The notes under the pieces are model-generated. The model saw nothing but the letters and a program-made list of their open reading frames with translations. It did not search any database and was not told where the DNA came from. DNA of 64,000 bases from Pseudomonadota bacterium (GTDB taxonomy: Bacteria; Pseudomonadota; Gammaproteobacteria; Steroidobacterales; Steroidobacteraceae): positions 62,001 to 126,000 of the forward strand of contig JAFAEQ010000044.1 in NCBI GenBank assembly GCA_023423935.1. Direction: 5' to 3'. A program made the position numbers and the translations under genes. How positions within the stretch are numbered: position 1 is the first letter of the stretch; each line of letters begins with the position of its first letter. Positions 17,248 through 25,387 of this stretch are shown one piece after another.

Positions 17248-17664
17248 TCAAAGCGTGTCGAGCGCCTTCTGGAATCGGTTGGCATGCGAGCGCTCAGCCT
17301 TCGCGAGCGTCTCGAACCAGTCGGCGATTTCGTCGAAGCCTTCGTCGCGAGCCTGCTTCGCCATGCCGGGATACATATCCGTGTATTCGTGGGTTTCGCC
17401 GGCGATCGCGGCCTTCAGATTGTTCGAGGTCGCACCGATCGGCAGACCGGTCGCGGGATCGCCCACTGCTTCAAGGTACTCGAGGTGTCCGTGGGCGTGG
17501 CCCGTCTCGCCTTCGGCGGTCGAGCGGAACACCGACGCGACGTCATTGAACCCCTCGACGTCGGCCTTCGCTGCAAAGTAGAGATAACGCCGGTTCGCCT
17601 GTGATTCGCCGGCGAAGGCGTCTTTCAGATTCTGCTCGGTCCGGCTGCCCTTCAGAGTACTCAT
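17248..17664 (-). CDS. Rubrerythrin (erythrin type, no rubredoxin domain)
   Basis: Di-iron four-helix protein that reduces peroxide. From the ATG at 17664 it is 138 residues, covering only the ferritin-like domain. The C-terminal rubredoxin domain of classical rubrerythrin is missing. Iron ligands are visible: Glu20 (FAGESQANRRY), Glu53 and His56 (EGETGHAHGH), Glu90 and Glu93 (GETHEY), Glu124 and His127 (KAERSHANR). Without its own rubredoxin it needs an external electron donor; the Fe-S protein downstream is a plausible one. A 15-bp palindrome lies 24 bp upstream of the start. Confidence 0.93.
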   Translation of the reverse strand: MSTLKGSRTEQNLKDAFAGESQANRRYLYFAAKADVEGFNDVASVFRSTAEGETGHAHGHLEYLEAVGDPATGLPIGATSNNLKAAIAGETHEYTDMYPGMAKQARDEGFDEIADWFETLAKAERSHANRFQKALDTL

Positions 17665-17687
17665 GGATCGATCCTCGTTGGGTGGGG

Positions 17688-17702
17688 TTAGACAGAGTCT
17701 AA
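17688..17702. promoter_or_regulatory. Palindromic operator candidate upstream of rubrerythrin
   Basis: TTAGAC-AGA-GTCTAA is a perfect 6-bp inverted repeat with a 3-bp centre, 24 bp before the rubrerythrin ATG. Location and symmetry fit a dimeric repressor or activator site in the promoter. I cannot assign a regulator. The purine-poor leader between it and the ATG has no other structure. Confidence 0.5.
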
Positions 17703-17873
17703 TTTCACTGAACCATAGTCCCGCGAGCCGCTCGAAGTCAACGCCGCGCCGGACGCTCACGGACGAGTTTTGCGAGCACTCGATGACTTCGCACCGGATT
17801 GCATTTGACCCCCTGAAACAGCAAGTGCAAGCTTGCCGCCGCTTCAATTTGACCGCTTCGCTGCGTACATTCC

Positions 17874-18152
17874 GTGACGACAAAATCCGCACCTTCTGAT
17901 CCGTCTGCTGCTACTTCGGCCACGCCTGATTTCGAGGCCTCGCTGGCCGAGCTCGAATCGATCGTCGAGAAACTCGAGCAGGGAGATCTGTCGCTCGATG
18001 ACTCGCTCAAGCAATTCGAGCGCGGCGTGCAGCTCACGCGCATTTGTCAGAGCGCACTGACGCAGGCGGAACAGAAAGTCGAGATCCTGCTGCGCAAGAC
18101 CGGAAGCTCGGATTACGAAGCGACGCCTTTCCAGGCGGACGACGAAGCCTGA
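17874..18152 (+). CDS. xseB: Exodeoxyribonuclease VII small subunit
   Basis: Small subunit of the XseA/XseB single-strand exonuclease. It is 92 residues from a GTG start. The family core is clear: FEASLAELESIVEKLEQGDL, then LDDSLKQFERGVQLTRICQ, two helices. It heads the xseB-ispA-dxs operon typical of gammaproteobacteria, and ispA begins 7 bp after its stop. xseA is not in the window. Confidence 0.95.
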   Translation: MTTKSAPSDPSAATSATPDFEASLAELESIVEKLEQGDLSLDDSLKQFERGVQLTRICQSALTQAEQKVEILLRKTGSSDYEATPFQADDEA

Positions 18153-18159
18153 TTTCCTC

Positions 18160-19080
18160 GTGAACGATATCGATCACATTCCGCGGGACTTGCAGTTCGC
18201 GCGGAGACTCGAGGCGTGGCAGTCGCGTGCAGAGGCGCAGCTCGATGCGCGTCTGCCTTCGGCTTCTCGACACCCCGCCCGCCTGCATGAAGCACTGCGC
18301 TACAGCGTCCTGGGCGGCGGCAAGCGCGTGCGTCCTGTCCTCGTCTATGCGACGGCTCATTCGCTCGGGCTCGATGAAGCACTCGTCGATGGCGCAGCCT
18401 GTGCCGTCGAGTTCATTCACGCGTATTCGCTGGTGCACGACGATCTGCCGGCCATGGACGACGATGACATGCGCCGCGGCCGACCGACCTGCCACAAGGC
18501 GTTCGACGAAGCGACTGCGATCCTCGTCGGCGATTCACTGCAGGTCCTCGCCTTTCAGATCCTGGCACGCGGTGCCGGGCTGCCGGACGACGCGGCAGTG
18601 CGACTCAAGCTGGTCGAGTTGCTCGCCATCGGCAGCGGCACCGAAGGCATGGCCGGCGGACAGGCCGTCGACCTCGCAGTCAAGGGGACGCGCCTCACTG
18701 CCCCGCAGATCGAAGACATGCATGCCCGCAAGACCGGCGCGCTGATCCGGGCCAGCGTGCTGATGGCGGCCGCCTGCCGCACCGACCTCGATGAATCCAG
18801 ATGGCGGGCGCTCGATCAATATGCCCGCGATATCGGGCTGGCCTTTCAGATTCAGGACGATCTGCTCGACGTCGAAGGCGACGCGCAGCTCATGGGAAAG
18901 CCGACCGGCGCAGACAAGGCTGACAACAAGCCCACCTACCCTGCCATCGTCGGTGTGGAATCTGCCCGCAAGCGGCTACAGGAACTGCATCACAGTGCCC
19001 TGAATGCGCTGCAGATTCTCGGACCTCATGCGGCCACCCTGGCGTCTTTGTCGGACTGGCTCGTGTTGCGGCGTCACTGA
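18160..19080 (+). CDS. ispA: Farnesyl diphosphate synthase
   Basis: Condenses IPP with DMAPP and GPP to give farnesyl diphosphate, the precursor of undecaprenyl phosphate and quinone tails. It is 306 residues from a GTG at 18160 (E. coli 299). The first Asp-rich motif is DDLPAMD at 94-100, followed by DDDMRRG. The second is DDLLD at 233-237 in QIQDDLLDVEGD. GGGKRVRP at 52-59 binds IPP. The tight spacing with xseB and 26 bp to dxs mark one operon. Confidence 0.95.
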   Translation: MNDIDHIPRDLQFARRLEAWQSRAEAQLDARLPSASRHPARLHEALRYSVLGGGKRVRPVLVYATAHSLGLDEALVDGAACAVEFIHAYSLVHDDLPAMDDDDMRRGRPTCHKAFDEATAILVGDSLQVLAFQILARGAGLPDDAAVRLKLVELLAIGSGTEGMAGGQAVDLAVKGTRLTAPQIEDMHARKTGALIRASVLMAAACRTDLDESRWRALDQYARDIGLAFQIQDDLLDVEGDAQLMGKPTGADKADNKPTYPAIVGVESARKRLQELHHSALNALQILGPHAATLASLSDWLVLRRH

Positions 19081-19106
19081 AACGGGTTGCTGTAGACTGC
19101 CTCCCC

Positions 19107-20990
19107 ATGAAGAAATCGGCCTATCCACTGCTGACGAAGATCAACTCGCCGGCTGATCTGCGGGCGTTGCCGGGTAGCAAGCTAGGTGCAGTCGCAACCG
19201 AGCTGCGCGAATACCTGATCAATACCGTCAGCCAGATGGGCGGGCATTTCGCGGCAGGCCTCGGCACGGTCGAGCTCACCGTTGCGCTTCACTATGTTTT
19301 CGACACACCCGAAGACCGGCTGGTATGGGACGTCGGTCACCAGGCGTATCCGCACAAGGTTCTGACCGGCCGCCGCGATCGCCTCAAGACGATCAAGCTC
19401 AAGGACGGTCTTGCACCGTTTCCGATTCGCACCGAAAGCGAATACGACACGTTCGGTGTCGGCCACTCGAGCACCTCCATCAGCGCTGCCCTCGGAATGG
19501 CCATCGCTTCGCAACAGACCGGACACAAGCGTCGTGTCGTGGCGATCATTGGCGACGGCGCACTCAGTGCCGGCATGGCGTTCGAAGCACTGAATCATGC
19601 GGGCAGTCTCGACACCGACATGCTCGTCATCCTGAACGACAACGACATGTCGATCTCGGAAAACGTCGGTGCGTTCTCGAATTATTTCGCGCGTGTGCTT
19701 TCCGGAAAGCTGTACGCAAATCTGCGCGAAGGCGGCAAGAAAGTGCTGCGCCGCATGCCCACGGTTTGGGAGCTCGCGCGGCGCTCGGAAGAGCACATGA
19801 AGGGCATGGTGCTTCCCGGTACGATCTTCGAGGAAATGGGCTTCAACTATATCGGCCCGGTCGACGGTCACGATCTCAACGCGCTGGTTGCGACGCTCAA
19901 GAATCTGCGTGACATGAAGGGTCCGCAGTTCCTGCACGTGATCACGCGCAAAGGCAAAGGCTATGCGCCAGCGGAAGCGGACCCGATCAAGTGGCACGGC
20001 CCCGGTCCGTTCGATGCCAAGAGCGGTGAGATCTTCAAAGAGAAAGCGACCGGACCCAGCTACTCGCAGGTGTTCGGGCAGTGGCTCTGCGACATGGCGG
20101 AGCTCGATCCTCGCGTCGTCGGCATCACGCCGGCCATGCGTGAAGGCTCCGGCATGGTCGAATACTCGAAGCGCTTCCCGGACCGCTACTTTGACGTGGC
20201 GATCGCCGAACAGCATGCCGTCACACTCGCCGCCGGCATGGCGTGCGAAGGACTGCGGCCCGTGGTTGCGATCTACTCCACGTTCCTGCAGCGCGCCTAC
20301 GATCAGTTCATTCACGATGTGGCGCTGCAGGATCTGCCCGTCACCTTCGCGATCGATCGGGCAGGACTCGTCGGCGGGGACGGCGCAACCCACCAGGGCA
20401 GCTACGACATTTCCTATCTGCGCTGTATTCCGAACCTGATCTTCATGGCACCGGCGGACGAGAACGAATGTCGCCAGATGCTGTTCACCGCCGTGCAAAG
20501 CGAAAAGCCTGCCGCCGTGCGCTATCCCCGCGGTCAGGGTCCCGGCGTTGCGCTGGAGCCGAACATGCGCGCGCTACCCATCGGCAAGGCGCAGACGCGA
20601 CGCGAAGGCCGCAGCGGACTCGCCATCATCGGCGTGGGCGCCATGGTGCCCTTCTGCGAGCACATCGCCGAACAGCTCGACGCCACGTTGATCAACCTGC
20701 GCTTCATCAAGCCGCTCGATGAAGAGTTGCTGCTGAAGATCGCATCGACTCATCGCGCCATGGTGACGGTCGAAGAAAACGTCGTCGCCGGCGGTGCAGG
20801 CAGCGCGATCGCCGAACTGCTGGCCGCTCACGGCTATTGCCTGCCTACCCTCCACCTCGGCATCCCCGACCGCTTCATCGAACACGGCTCGCGCAACGAT
20901 TGCCTCGCCGCGGCCGGACTCGATGTCGCCTCGATCGAAGCCGCAATCAAACGTTGGTGGCAAGTGCCGGCTCGGGCTGCTGCCAGCTGA
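19107..20990 (+). CDS. dxs: 1-deoxy-D-xylulose-5-phosphate synthase
   Basis: Thiamine-diphosphate enzyme joining pyruvate and glyceraldehyde-3-phosphate, the first step of the MEP isoprenoid pathway. It is 627 residues (E. coli 620). The ThDP motif runs from GDGALSAGMAFEALNHAG to LVILNDNDMSIS. The transketolase central domain has GITPAMREGSG and DVAIAEQHAVTLAAGMA with the catalytic Glu, and GLVGGDGATHQG follows. It is the third gene of xseB-ispA-dxs. A composite repeat region begins at the base after the stop codon. Confidence 0.97.
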   Translation: MKKSAYPLLTKINSPADLRALPGSKLGAVATELREYLINTVSQMGGHFAAGLGTVELTVALHYVFDTPEDRLVWDVGHQAYPHKVLTGRRDRLKTIKLKDGLAPFPIRTESEYDTFGVGHSSTSISAALGMAIASQQTGHKRRVVAIIGDGALSAGMAFEALNHAGSLDTDMLVILNDNDMSISENVGAFSNYFARVLSGKLYANLREGGKKVLRRMPTVWELARRSEEHMKGMVLPGTIFEEMGFNYIGPVDGHDLNALVATLKNLRDMKGPQFLHVITRKGKGYAPAEADPIKWHGPGPFDAKSGEIFKEKATGPSYSQVFGQWLCDMAELDPRVVGITPAMREGSGMVEYSKRFPDRYFDVAIAEQHAVTLAAGMACEGLRPVVAIYSTFLQRAYDQFIHDVALQDLPVTFAIDRAGLVGGDGATHQGSYDISYLRCIPNLIFMAPADENECRQMLFTAVQSEKPAAVRYPRGQGPGVALEPNMRALPIGKAQTRREGRSGLAIIGVGAMVPFCEHIAEQLDATLINLRFIKPLDEELLLKIASTHRAMVTVEENVVAGGAGSAIAELLAAHGYCLPTLHLGIPDRFIEHGSRNDCLAAAGLDVASIEAAIKRWWQVPARAAAS

Positions 20991-21054
20991 TTTCACGGAG
21001 AGAGCACAGAGTGGAGACACAAGAGTCTCCACAAGGCACATGGGGAGCACGGGG
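20991..21054. repeat. CACAGAG-type arm, left side of dxs composite (A2)
   Basis: It starts at the first base after the dxs stop with TTTCACGGAGAGAGCACAGA, then variant CACGGGG words to about 21054. It corresponds to the left arm and spacer words of element A1. The matching CTCTGTG arm is at 21361-21392, about 310 bp away instead of the usual 25-100, because other repeats lie between. Confidence 0.75.
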
Positions 21055-21182
21055 CCAGATAACTCTTCTCGTACGACGAAGCTGAGCCGTCGAGCACTCT
21101 TGCCTGGCGAACCTTGGCGTCAGTGGTTAGCCGTTCGCCATCCCACTCTCCACCGTGCCTATCAACCAGTGGCTTCTTCTTC

Positions 21183-21218
21183 GCTAGCGGATCAGCAAAC
21201 TAGTCGGCTCGCTGGCCT
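21183..21218. repeat. GCTAGC-type repeat, copy E2
   Basis: A 36-nt sequence beginning GCTAGCGGATCAGCAAACTA that recurs at 21419-21455 with about five changes, in the same orientation. A related, rearranged form lies after purL (39038-39073). Confidence 0.75.
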
Positions 21219-21227
21219 TCTTACGTT

Positions 21228-21293
21228 GTCACCCCTGCGAAGGCAGGGCCTATCCAAAGAATGAAGATGGATTCCTGCCTGCGCAGGAATGAC
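21228..21293. mobile_element. 66-bp palindromic MITE-like element
   Basis: The outer ends are GTCACCCCTGCGAAGGCAGG and the inverted equivalent ending GCGCAGGAATGAC. They form terminal inverted repeats of about 26 nt, each with its own internal hairpin (CCCTGC-GAAG-GCAGGG and ATTCCTGC-CTGC-GCAGGAAT). Elements of the GTCATTCCxGCxxxGCxGGAAT type are scattered in many proteobacteria and resemble the neisserial dRS3 core. There is no coding capacity and I see no clear target duplication. Confidence 0.7.
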
Positions 21294-21336
21294 AATATGG
21301 GTACGTTCGAGCCCGCTGCGGATTCGAGCCTACTGT

Positions 21337-21356
21337 GGTTCGACTTCAGTCGAACC
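21337..21356. repeat. 20-bp perfect hairpin
   Basis: GGTTCGAC-TTCA-GTCGAACC, an 8-bp stem with a 4-nt loop, just before the right CTCTGTG arm in the dxs/kinase convergent gap. It has no T-tract, so it is more likely another interspersed palindrome than an intrinsic terminator. Confidence 0.6.
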
Positions 21357-21360
21357 TCCG

Positions 21361-21392
21361 ACTCTCTGTGATCTCTGTGATCCCTGTGTGAG
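21361..21392. repeat. CTCTGTG-type arm, right side of dxs composite (A2)
   Basis: Three 9-nt words (CTCTGTGAT, CTCTGTGAT, CCCTGTGTG) complementary to the arm at 20991-21022. Together they bracket E2, the 66-bp element and the 20-bp hairpin. The rest of 21055-21182 and 21294-21336 shows no recognisable feature. Confidence 0.75.
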
Positions 21393-21418
21393 ATCCGGAT
21401 TCGGCTCTTCTTCTGGCT

Positions 21419-21455
21419 GGCTAGCGGACCAGCAGACTAGTCGGCTGGCAGGCTT
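21419..21455. repeat. GCTAGC-type repeat, copy E3
   Basis: Second copy of the E2 sequence, beginning GCTAGCGGACCAGCAGACTA. It ends 5 bp from the kinase stop codon on the opposite strand. E2 and E3 are direct repeats flanking the 66-bp element and the CTCTGTG arm. Confidence 0.75.
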
Positions 21456-21459
21456 CTTG

Positions 21460-22761
21460 TTAGTTCGGACTCTGCAGTCGGCTGATGAGGCTACGCAGGA
21501 AGACTTTGTTGAAGCGCAGCTGACAGGCAGCAGAGGACTGCTCGAGCAAGGTCGAGCTCACTTTCATCAGCGTGACGTTGCTCAGTGCCTTGATCGTTGC
21601 GAGCCGCTTGGCGCCGCGCACGTAGCTGGTTTCGCCGAAGCAATCGCCCGGCTCGAGCTCGCCCACGACGTTGCCGTTGCGGGTCACTGCCGCGCTGCCG
21701 GACACGATCACGTAGAAGCGATCATCCATTTCGCCTTCCTTCACGATCTCGCCGCCCTCTTCGTAGTCTTGCCAGGTGCTGGCGCGGAGCACTTCGAGAA
21801 TCTCGGCCTGCGAGAAGTCGTGAAAGAACTTGAGCGTGCGCAGGATGGAGAACTGTTCCTGCTTGTCGATCTTCGATGAGCCTTCGCGCAGCGTTTGATG
21901 TACGCGCGTGAGATCGGCCGCAAGCTCCAGACCGTTGCGATAGCGCTTGGCAGGTTCTTTCTGCAGCGCCTTGGCCACGGCGTCCTCGAGCAACTCCGGA
22001 ATTTCCGGACGCAGAACATGGATCGGTTGTGCCGTCGCATACACGATCTGGTGCAGCAACTTCGAGAGATTGCCGCCTCGAAACGGTCGGAATCCCGTGA
22101 GCAGCTCGTACATCACCGCACCGAGCGAGTACAGATCCGAACGGTTGCTGATCTCGAGCGACTGCACCTGCTCGGGCGACATATAGGACGGGCTGCCGGC
22201 GATACCCTCGATGCGCGAGATTTCGGAATCGGCGACGAGCGCGATCCCGAAGTCAATGATGCGCACGTCGTTCGCCTGCGTGAGCATGATGTTCGAAGGC
22301 TTGATGTCGCGGTGAATGACCCCGCGACTGTGTGCGTAGTGCAGCGCCTTCGCACACTTGTACATGATCTCGACCACGTCATCGATCGGCAGCAGATTGT
22401 CGGGCTTGCAGTACGCGCTCAGCGTGCGCGCTCCGTGCACGTGCTCGGTGACGATGTAGTAGTGGCCATCCTCCTCGCCCGCGTCGTAGATCGGGAGAAT
22501 GTTCGGATGCTGCAACATGCCGACCATGTGCGCTTCCGAAAGAAACATCTTGCGGGTGACGCGCGCGCGGTCCTCATCCTGCGACTCGAGGTTGTAGACC
22601 TTGATCGCAACGTCGCGACGGTAGTACGGATCGTGCGACAGATACACGACGCCGGTGCTGCCGCGCCCGACTTCTTTGACGATGACGTATTTGCCGACTT
22701 TCTCGGGCGTGTGGTGCTCGCGTATCGCCGGACGGGCCATCTGTGAGCTCGGAGGATTCAC
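21460..22761 (-). CDS. Ser/Thr protein kinase fused to a cyclic-nucleotide-binding domain
   Basis: Hanks-type kinase of 433 residues. The glycine loop is GRGSTGVV at 33-40, the ATP lysine Lys54 in VAIK, the catalytic loop HRDIKPSN at 150-157 (Asp152) and DFG at 170-172. SPSYMSPEQ marks the activation segment end. Residues about 305-425 form a cNMP-binding fold with GELEPGDCFGETSYVRGAKR as the phosphate-binding cassette. No transmembrane segment is present, unlike many PknB-type kinases, so it is probably soluble and allosterically controlled. The start is GTG at 22761, with the ATG at 22740 possible. It follows pgpA by 9 bp and may be the last gene of the glyA-to-pgpA run. The substrate is unknown. 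Confidence 0.88.
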   Translation of the reverse strand: MNPPSSQMARPAIREHHTPEKVGKYVIVKEVGRGSTGVVYLSHDPYYRRDVAIKVYNLESQDEDRARVTRKMFLSEAHMVGMLQHPNILPIYDAGEEDGHYYIVTEHVHGARTLSAYCKPDNLLPIDDVVEIMYKCAKALHYAHSRGVIHRDIKPSNIMLTQANDVRIIDFGIALVADSEISRIEGIAGSPSYMSPEQVQSLEISNRSDLYSLGAVMYELLTGFRPFRGGNLSKLLHQIVYATAQPIHVLRPEIPELLEDAVAKALQKEPAKRYRNGLELAADLTRVHQTLREGSSKIDKQEQFSILRTLKFFHDFSQAEILEVLRASTWQDYEEGGEIVKEGEMDDRFYVIVSGSAAVTRNGNVVGELEPGDCFGETSYVRGAKRLATIKALSNVTLMKVSSTLLEQSSAACQLRFNKVFLRSLISRLQSPN

Positions 22762-22770
22762 GTAGCGTTC

Positions 22771-23250
22771 TTATGTCTTGACGACGGTGGATACGAGCAG
22801 GACGGCGGCGGCAAAGAGTCCTGCAATTACGTCGTCGAGCATAATTCCGAATCCGCCGTGGAGTCTGTGATCGGCCTCCCGGATCGGCCAGGGCTTCCAG
22901 ATATCGAAAATTCGGAAAACGACGAAACCTGCTACCAACCAGTACCAGGTGAGCGGAGCTGCCAACATCGTCACGGAAAATCCGACGATTTCGTCCCAGA
23001 CAATGCCCCGGTGATCGTGCACGCCGAGCCGCTTTGCGCTCTCGCCGCAGATCCAGATACCCGCGACGAACGCGACGAGGGTGAACGCAAGATGCACCTG
23101 CCAGCCGAAAGTCATGACGGCCGCAACGATCGGCACCGCGATCAAGGTACCGAACGTGCCTGGCGCCTTCGGGGAGAGTCCCGCGCCAAAGCCGAAGGCA
23201 AGCAAGTGCACGGGTTGCTTCAGCAACCTGGGTTCCACACTCCATTTCAT
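22771..23250 (-). CDS. pgpA: Phosphatidylglycerophosphatase A
   Basis: Integral membrane phosphatase that makes phosphatidylglycerol from PGP. It is 159 residues from the ATG at 23250, which overlaps the thiL stop as ATGA. Recognisable segments are GFGAGLSPKAPGTFGTL, WDEIVGF with the acidic metal ligands, and FRIFDIWKPWPI ending LHGGFGIMLDDVIAG. About three hydrophobic spans are visible. nusB-thiL-pgpA is a standard gammaproteobacterial order. Confidence 0.95.
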   Translation of the reverse strand: MKWSVEPRLLKQPVHLLAFGFGAGLSPKAPGTFGTLIAVPIVAAVMTFGWQVHLAFTLVAFVAGIWICGESAKRLGVHDHRGIVWDEIVGFSVTMLAAPLTWYWLVAGFVVFRIFDIWKPWPIREADHRLHGGFGIMLDDVIAGLFAAAVLLVSTVVKT

Positions 23251-24215
23251 GATCGTGCGCTGCTCGCAAAATGATCGTAGCCGCGACGCGCAATGGTCAC
23301 CGGCTGTCCGTCCAACAGACACTCGACGCGCGTATCGTCAGTCATCACACCAATGCGTGTGCATGCAACATCGAGATCGCCCACGAGATGCGCCTGGGCC
23401 GACGGCACCGTAAACAGGATTTCGTAGTCATCCCCTCCCGACAGAGCGAATTCGAGACACTGCGAGGGAGCGAACAGCGCGTGCATGGCTGCGGAGCGCG
23501 GCAGACGGCCGAGATCGAGCTGGGCTCCGCAACCGCTCGCAGCGCAGAGCTTGTCGAGATCGGTAAGCAAGCCATCGGAAATATCCATTGCTGAAGTCGC
23601 GATGCCGCGCAACTCACGACCCAGTGCGATACGCGGCTGCGGACGCAGAAACCGCGTTCGAAGATGTTCGGAATCGGCAGTGTTTGACTGATGAGCTGCG
23701 CGTTTCAGCAAATCGAGTCCTGCTGCCGCTTCGCCGGGCGTTCCCGAAACGAACAGCGCATCCCCTACGCGTGCGCCGCTGCGCGTCAGCCATCGATCGG
23801 CTTCGACCCACCCCGCGATCTGCACGGTAATTACCAGCGGGCCTTTCACCGTATCGCCGCCCACGAGCGCAACGTCATGCTTGCTCGCGAGATCGAAGAG
23901 TCCGGCCGCCAAGCGCTGCACCCAGTGCTCGTCCGATTGCGGCAGACTGAGTGACAGCGTCATCCAGGAAGGAACGGCACCCATCGCAGCGATGTCGCTA
24001 AGATTCACCGCGACTGCACGATAACCAATATCGAAAGGGTCAGAACCAGACAGGAAGTGCACGCCTTCGACAATGGTGTCCATTGCGACGACGAGCCGCT
24101 TGCCTTCCGGTACCGCCAGAATCGCCGAATCGTCACCGATGCCGAGCAGCACGTCGGCGCGTCGATCCCGTGCGGCGAAGTATTTCCCAATGAGTTCGAA
24201 TTCTCCGAGGCTCAT
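23247..24215 (-). CDS. thiL: Thiamine-monophosphate kinase
   Basis: Phosphorylates thiamine monophosphate to thiamine diphosphate, the cofactor used by Dxs nearby. It is 322 residues from the ATG at 24215 (E. coli 325). It has GIGDDSAIL near the N-terminus, VNLSDIAAMGA with the metal-binding Asp, and GGDTVKGP and DISDGLLTDL further on, all PurM-fold ATP/metal sites. It overlaps pgpA by 4 bp. The 110-bp gap to nusB holds a short series of CACAAAG words (24232-24257). Confidence 0.95.
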   Translation of the reverse strand: MSLGEFELIGKYFAARDRRADVLLGIGDDSAILAVPEGKRLVVAMDTIVEGVHFLSGSDPFDIGYRAVAVNLSDIAAMGAVPSWMTLSLSLPQSDEHWVQRLAAGLFDLASKHDVALVGGDTVKGPLVITVQIAGWVEADRWLTRSGARVGDALFVSGTPGEAAAGLDLLKRAAHQSNTADSEHLRTRFLRPQPRIALGRELRGIATSAMDISDGLLTDLDKLCAASGCGAQLDLGRLPRSAAMHALFAPSQCLEFALSGGDDYEILFTVPSAQAHLVGDLDVACTRIGVMTDDTRVECLLDGQPVTIARRGYDHFASSARS

Positions 24216-24231
24216 GGGCTCCAAGAGTAAC

Positions 24232-24257
24232 CACAAAGCGCACAAAGATCACAAACG
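24232..24257. repeat. Single arm of CACAAAG words
   Basis: Three 9-nt words (CACAAAGCG, CACAAAGAT, CACAAACGG) in the thiL-nusB gap. They resemble the left arms of the other word-built elements, but I find no complementary partner before nusB. Probably a decayed element. Confidence 0.55.
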
Positions 24258-24325
24258 GAGAAACGTCTCACCGTATGTCGGCTCAACGAAGAACGCCGGC
24301 GTCCATACCCGTTGTGTTCTTGCTG

Positions 24326-24778
24326 TCAGTTCCGCTCGGCGGCTCTGATTTCGCGCGCGGCTCGATCCAGCACCGCGTTCACATACTTGTGTGCGTCCGT
24401 TGCGCCGAAACGCTTGGTGAGATCGACGCCTTCATTGATGACGACGCGGTAAGGCACGTCGAAGCGATTCATCAGCTCGTACATGCCGATCATCAGGATG
24501 GCCGTCTCGACGGGATCGAGCTGATCGATCGGTCGATCCACGAACGGGGTGATGGCGGCATTGATCTTTTGCGCCTGCCCGACCGCACCTTTCAACAGTT
24601 CGGTGAAGTACTCGAGATCCGCGCCTTCGATGTCTTCGCTCGCGAGAAACTGAAGATTGATGTCAGCCGCAGACTGCCCGGTGAGCTGCCATTGATACAG
24701 CGCCTGCATCGCAAACTTTCGCGCGATCGAGCGGGCACGTGTAAGGCGAGGTGATTTCTTTTCGGGCTCGTTAGTCAT
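24326..24778 (-). CDS. nusB: Transcription antitermination factor NusB
   Basis: Binds boxA RNA with NusE (S10) to promote antitermination of rRNA transcription. It is 150 residues from the ATG at 24778 (E. coli 139). Family segments RARSIARKFAMQALYQWQL, PVETAILMIGMYELMNR and VINEGVDLTKRFG are clear. The open frame extends to 24997 without similarity and would overlap ribH, so the internal ATG is chosen. It sits between ribH and thiL, the usual order. Confidence 0.95.
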   Translation of the reverse strand: MTNEPEKKSPRLTRARSIARKFAMQALYQWQLTGQSAADINLQFLASEDIEGADLEYFTELLKGAVGQAQKINAAITPFVDRPIDQLDPVETAILMIGMYELMNRFDVPYRVVINEGVDLTKRFGATDAHKYVNAVLDRAAREIRAAERN

Positions 24779-24813
24779 GAGAAGCGACGGCGATGCAACG
24801 CCGCCGTGAATGA

Positions 24814-25287
24814 TTACTGTTCGATCTTGCGCAGCAGGTTGGCGAGCTCGATGGCGGTGACCGCTGCATCGGCGCCCTTGTTCCCGGCCTTGGTGCCGGC
24901 TCGCTCCATCGCCTGCTCGATGGTGTCGGTCGTAAGCACACCGAACGCCACCGGAATTCCCGTGTCGTTGGCGACACGCGCCAGCCCACTCGCGCATTCA
25001 CCCGCCACGTAGTCGAAATGAGCCGTTGCGCCCTTGATGACGGCGCCGAGCGCGATCACCGCGTCATAGCGTTTGGTGAGCGCGAGCTTGCGTGCAACGA
25101 GCGGCAACTCGTAGGCGCCCGGCACTCGTACCAGCTCGATCTGCTTCTCGCCCGCTCCGTGGCGGCGAAGCATATCAATGGCGCCGCGCACGAGCTGATC
25201 GACGATGAAATCGTTGAAGCGCGAAGCAACGATGACGAACCGCAGTTCGCGCGCGTGCAGATCGCCTTCGAGAGTTTTGATGTCCAT
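24814..25287 (-). CDS. ribH: 6,7-dimethyl-8-ribityllumazine synthase
   Basis: Condenses the DHBP made by RibB with 5-amino-6-ribitylaminouracil to lumazine, the penultimate riboflavin step. It is 157 residues (E. coli 156). It has the substrate loops VASRFNDFI, RVPGAYELPL and GAVIKGATAHFDYV with the catalytic His, and ends in the usual helical tail. The gap to ribBX is about 100 bp. Confidence 0.97.
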   Translation of the reverse strand: MDIKTLEGDLHARELRFVIVASRFNDFIVDQLVRGAIDMLRRHGAGEKQIELVRVPGAYELPLVARKLALTKRYDAVIALGAVIKGATAHFDYVAGECASGLARVANDTGIPVAFGVLTTDTIEQAMERAGTKAGNKGADAAVTAIELANLLRKIEQ

Positions 25288-25387
25288 AGGAAATGGCGTG
25301 TTGAGCCTTGGGCTGACCGGGGCGGCAGTATAGCGGGCTCCGCCCCGCTCTGGCTCAAGCCGTGCGACCGAAAGCGTCGGGTTCTGC

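Noticed and set aside
21228..21293. The 66-bp palindrome as an intrinsic terminator for dxs
   Set aside because: There is no T-tract after either internal hairpin, and the double-hairpin layout with matching outer ends fits an interspersed element better.
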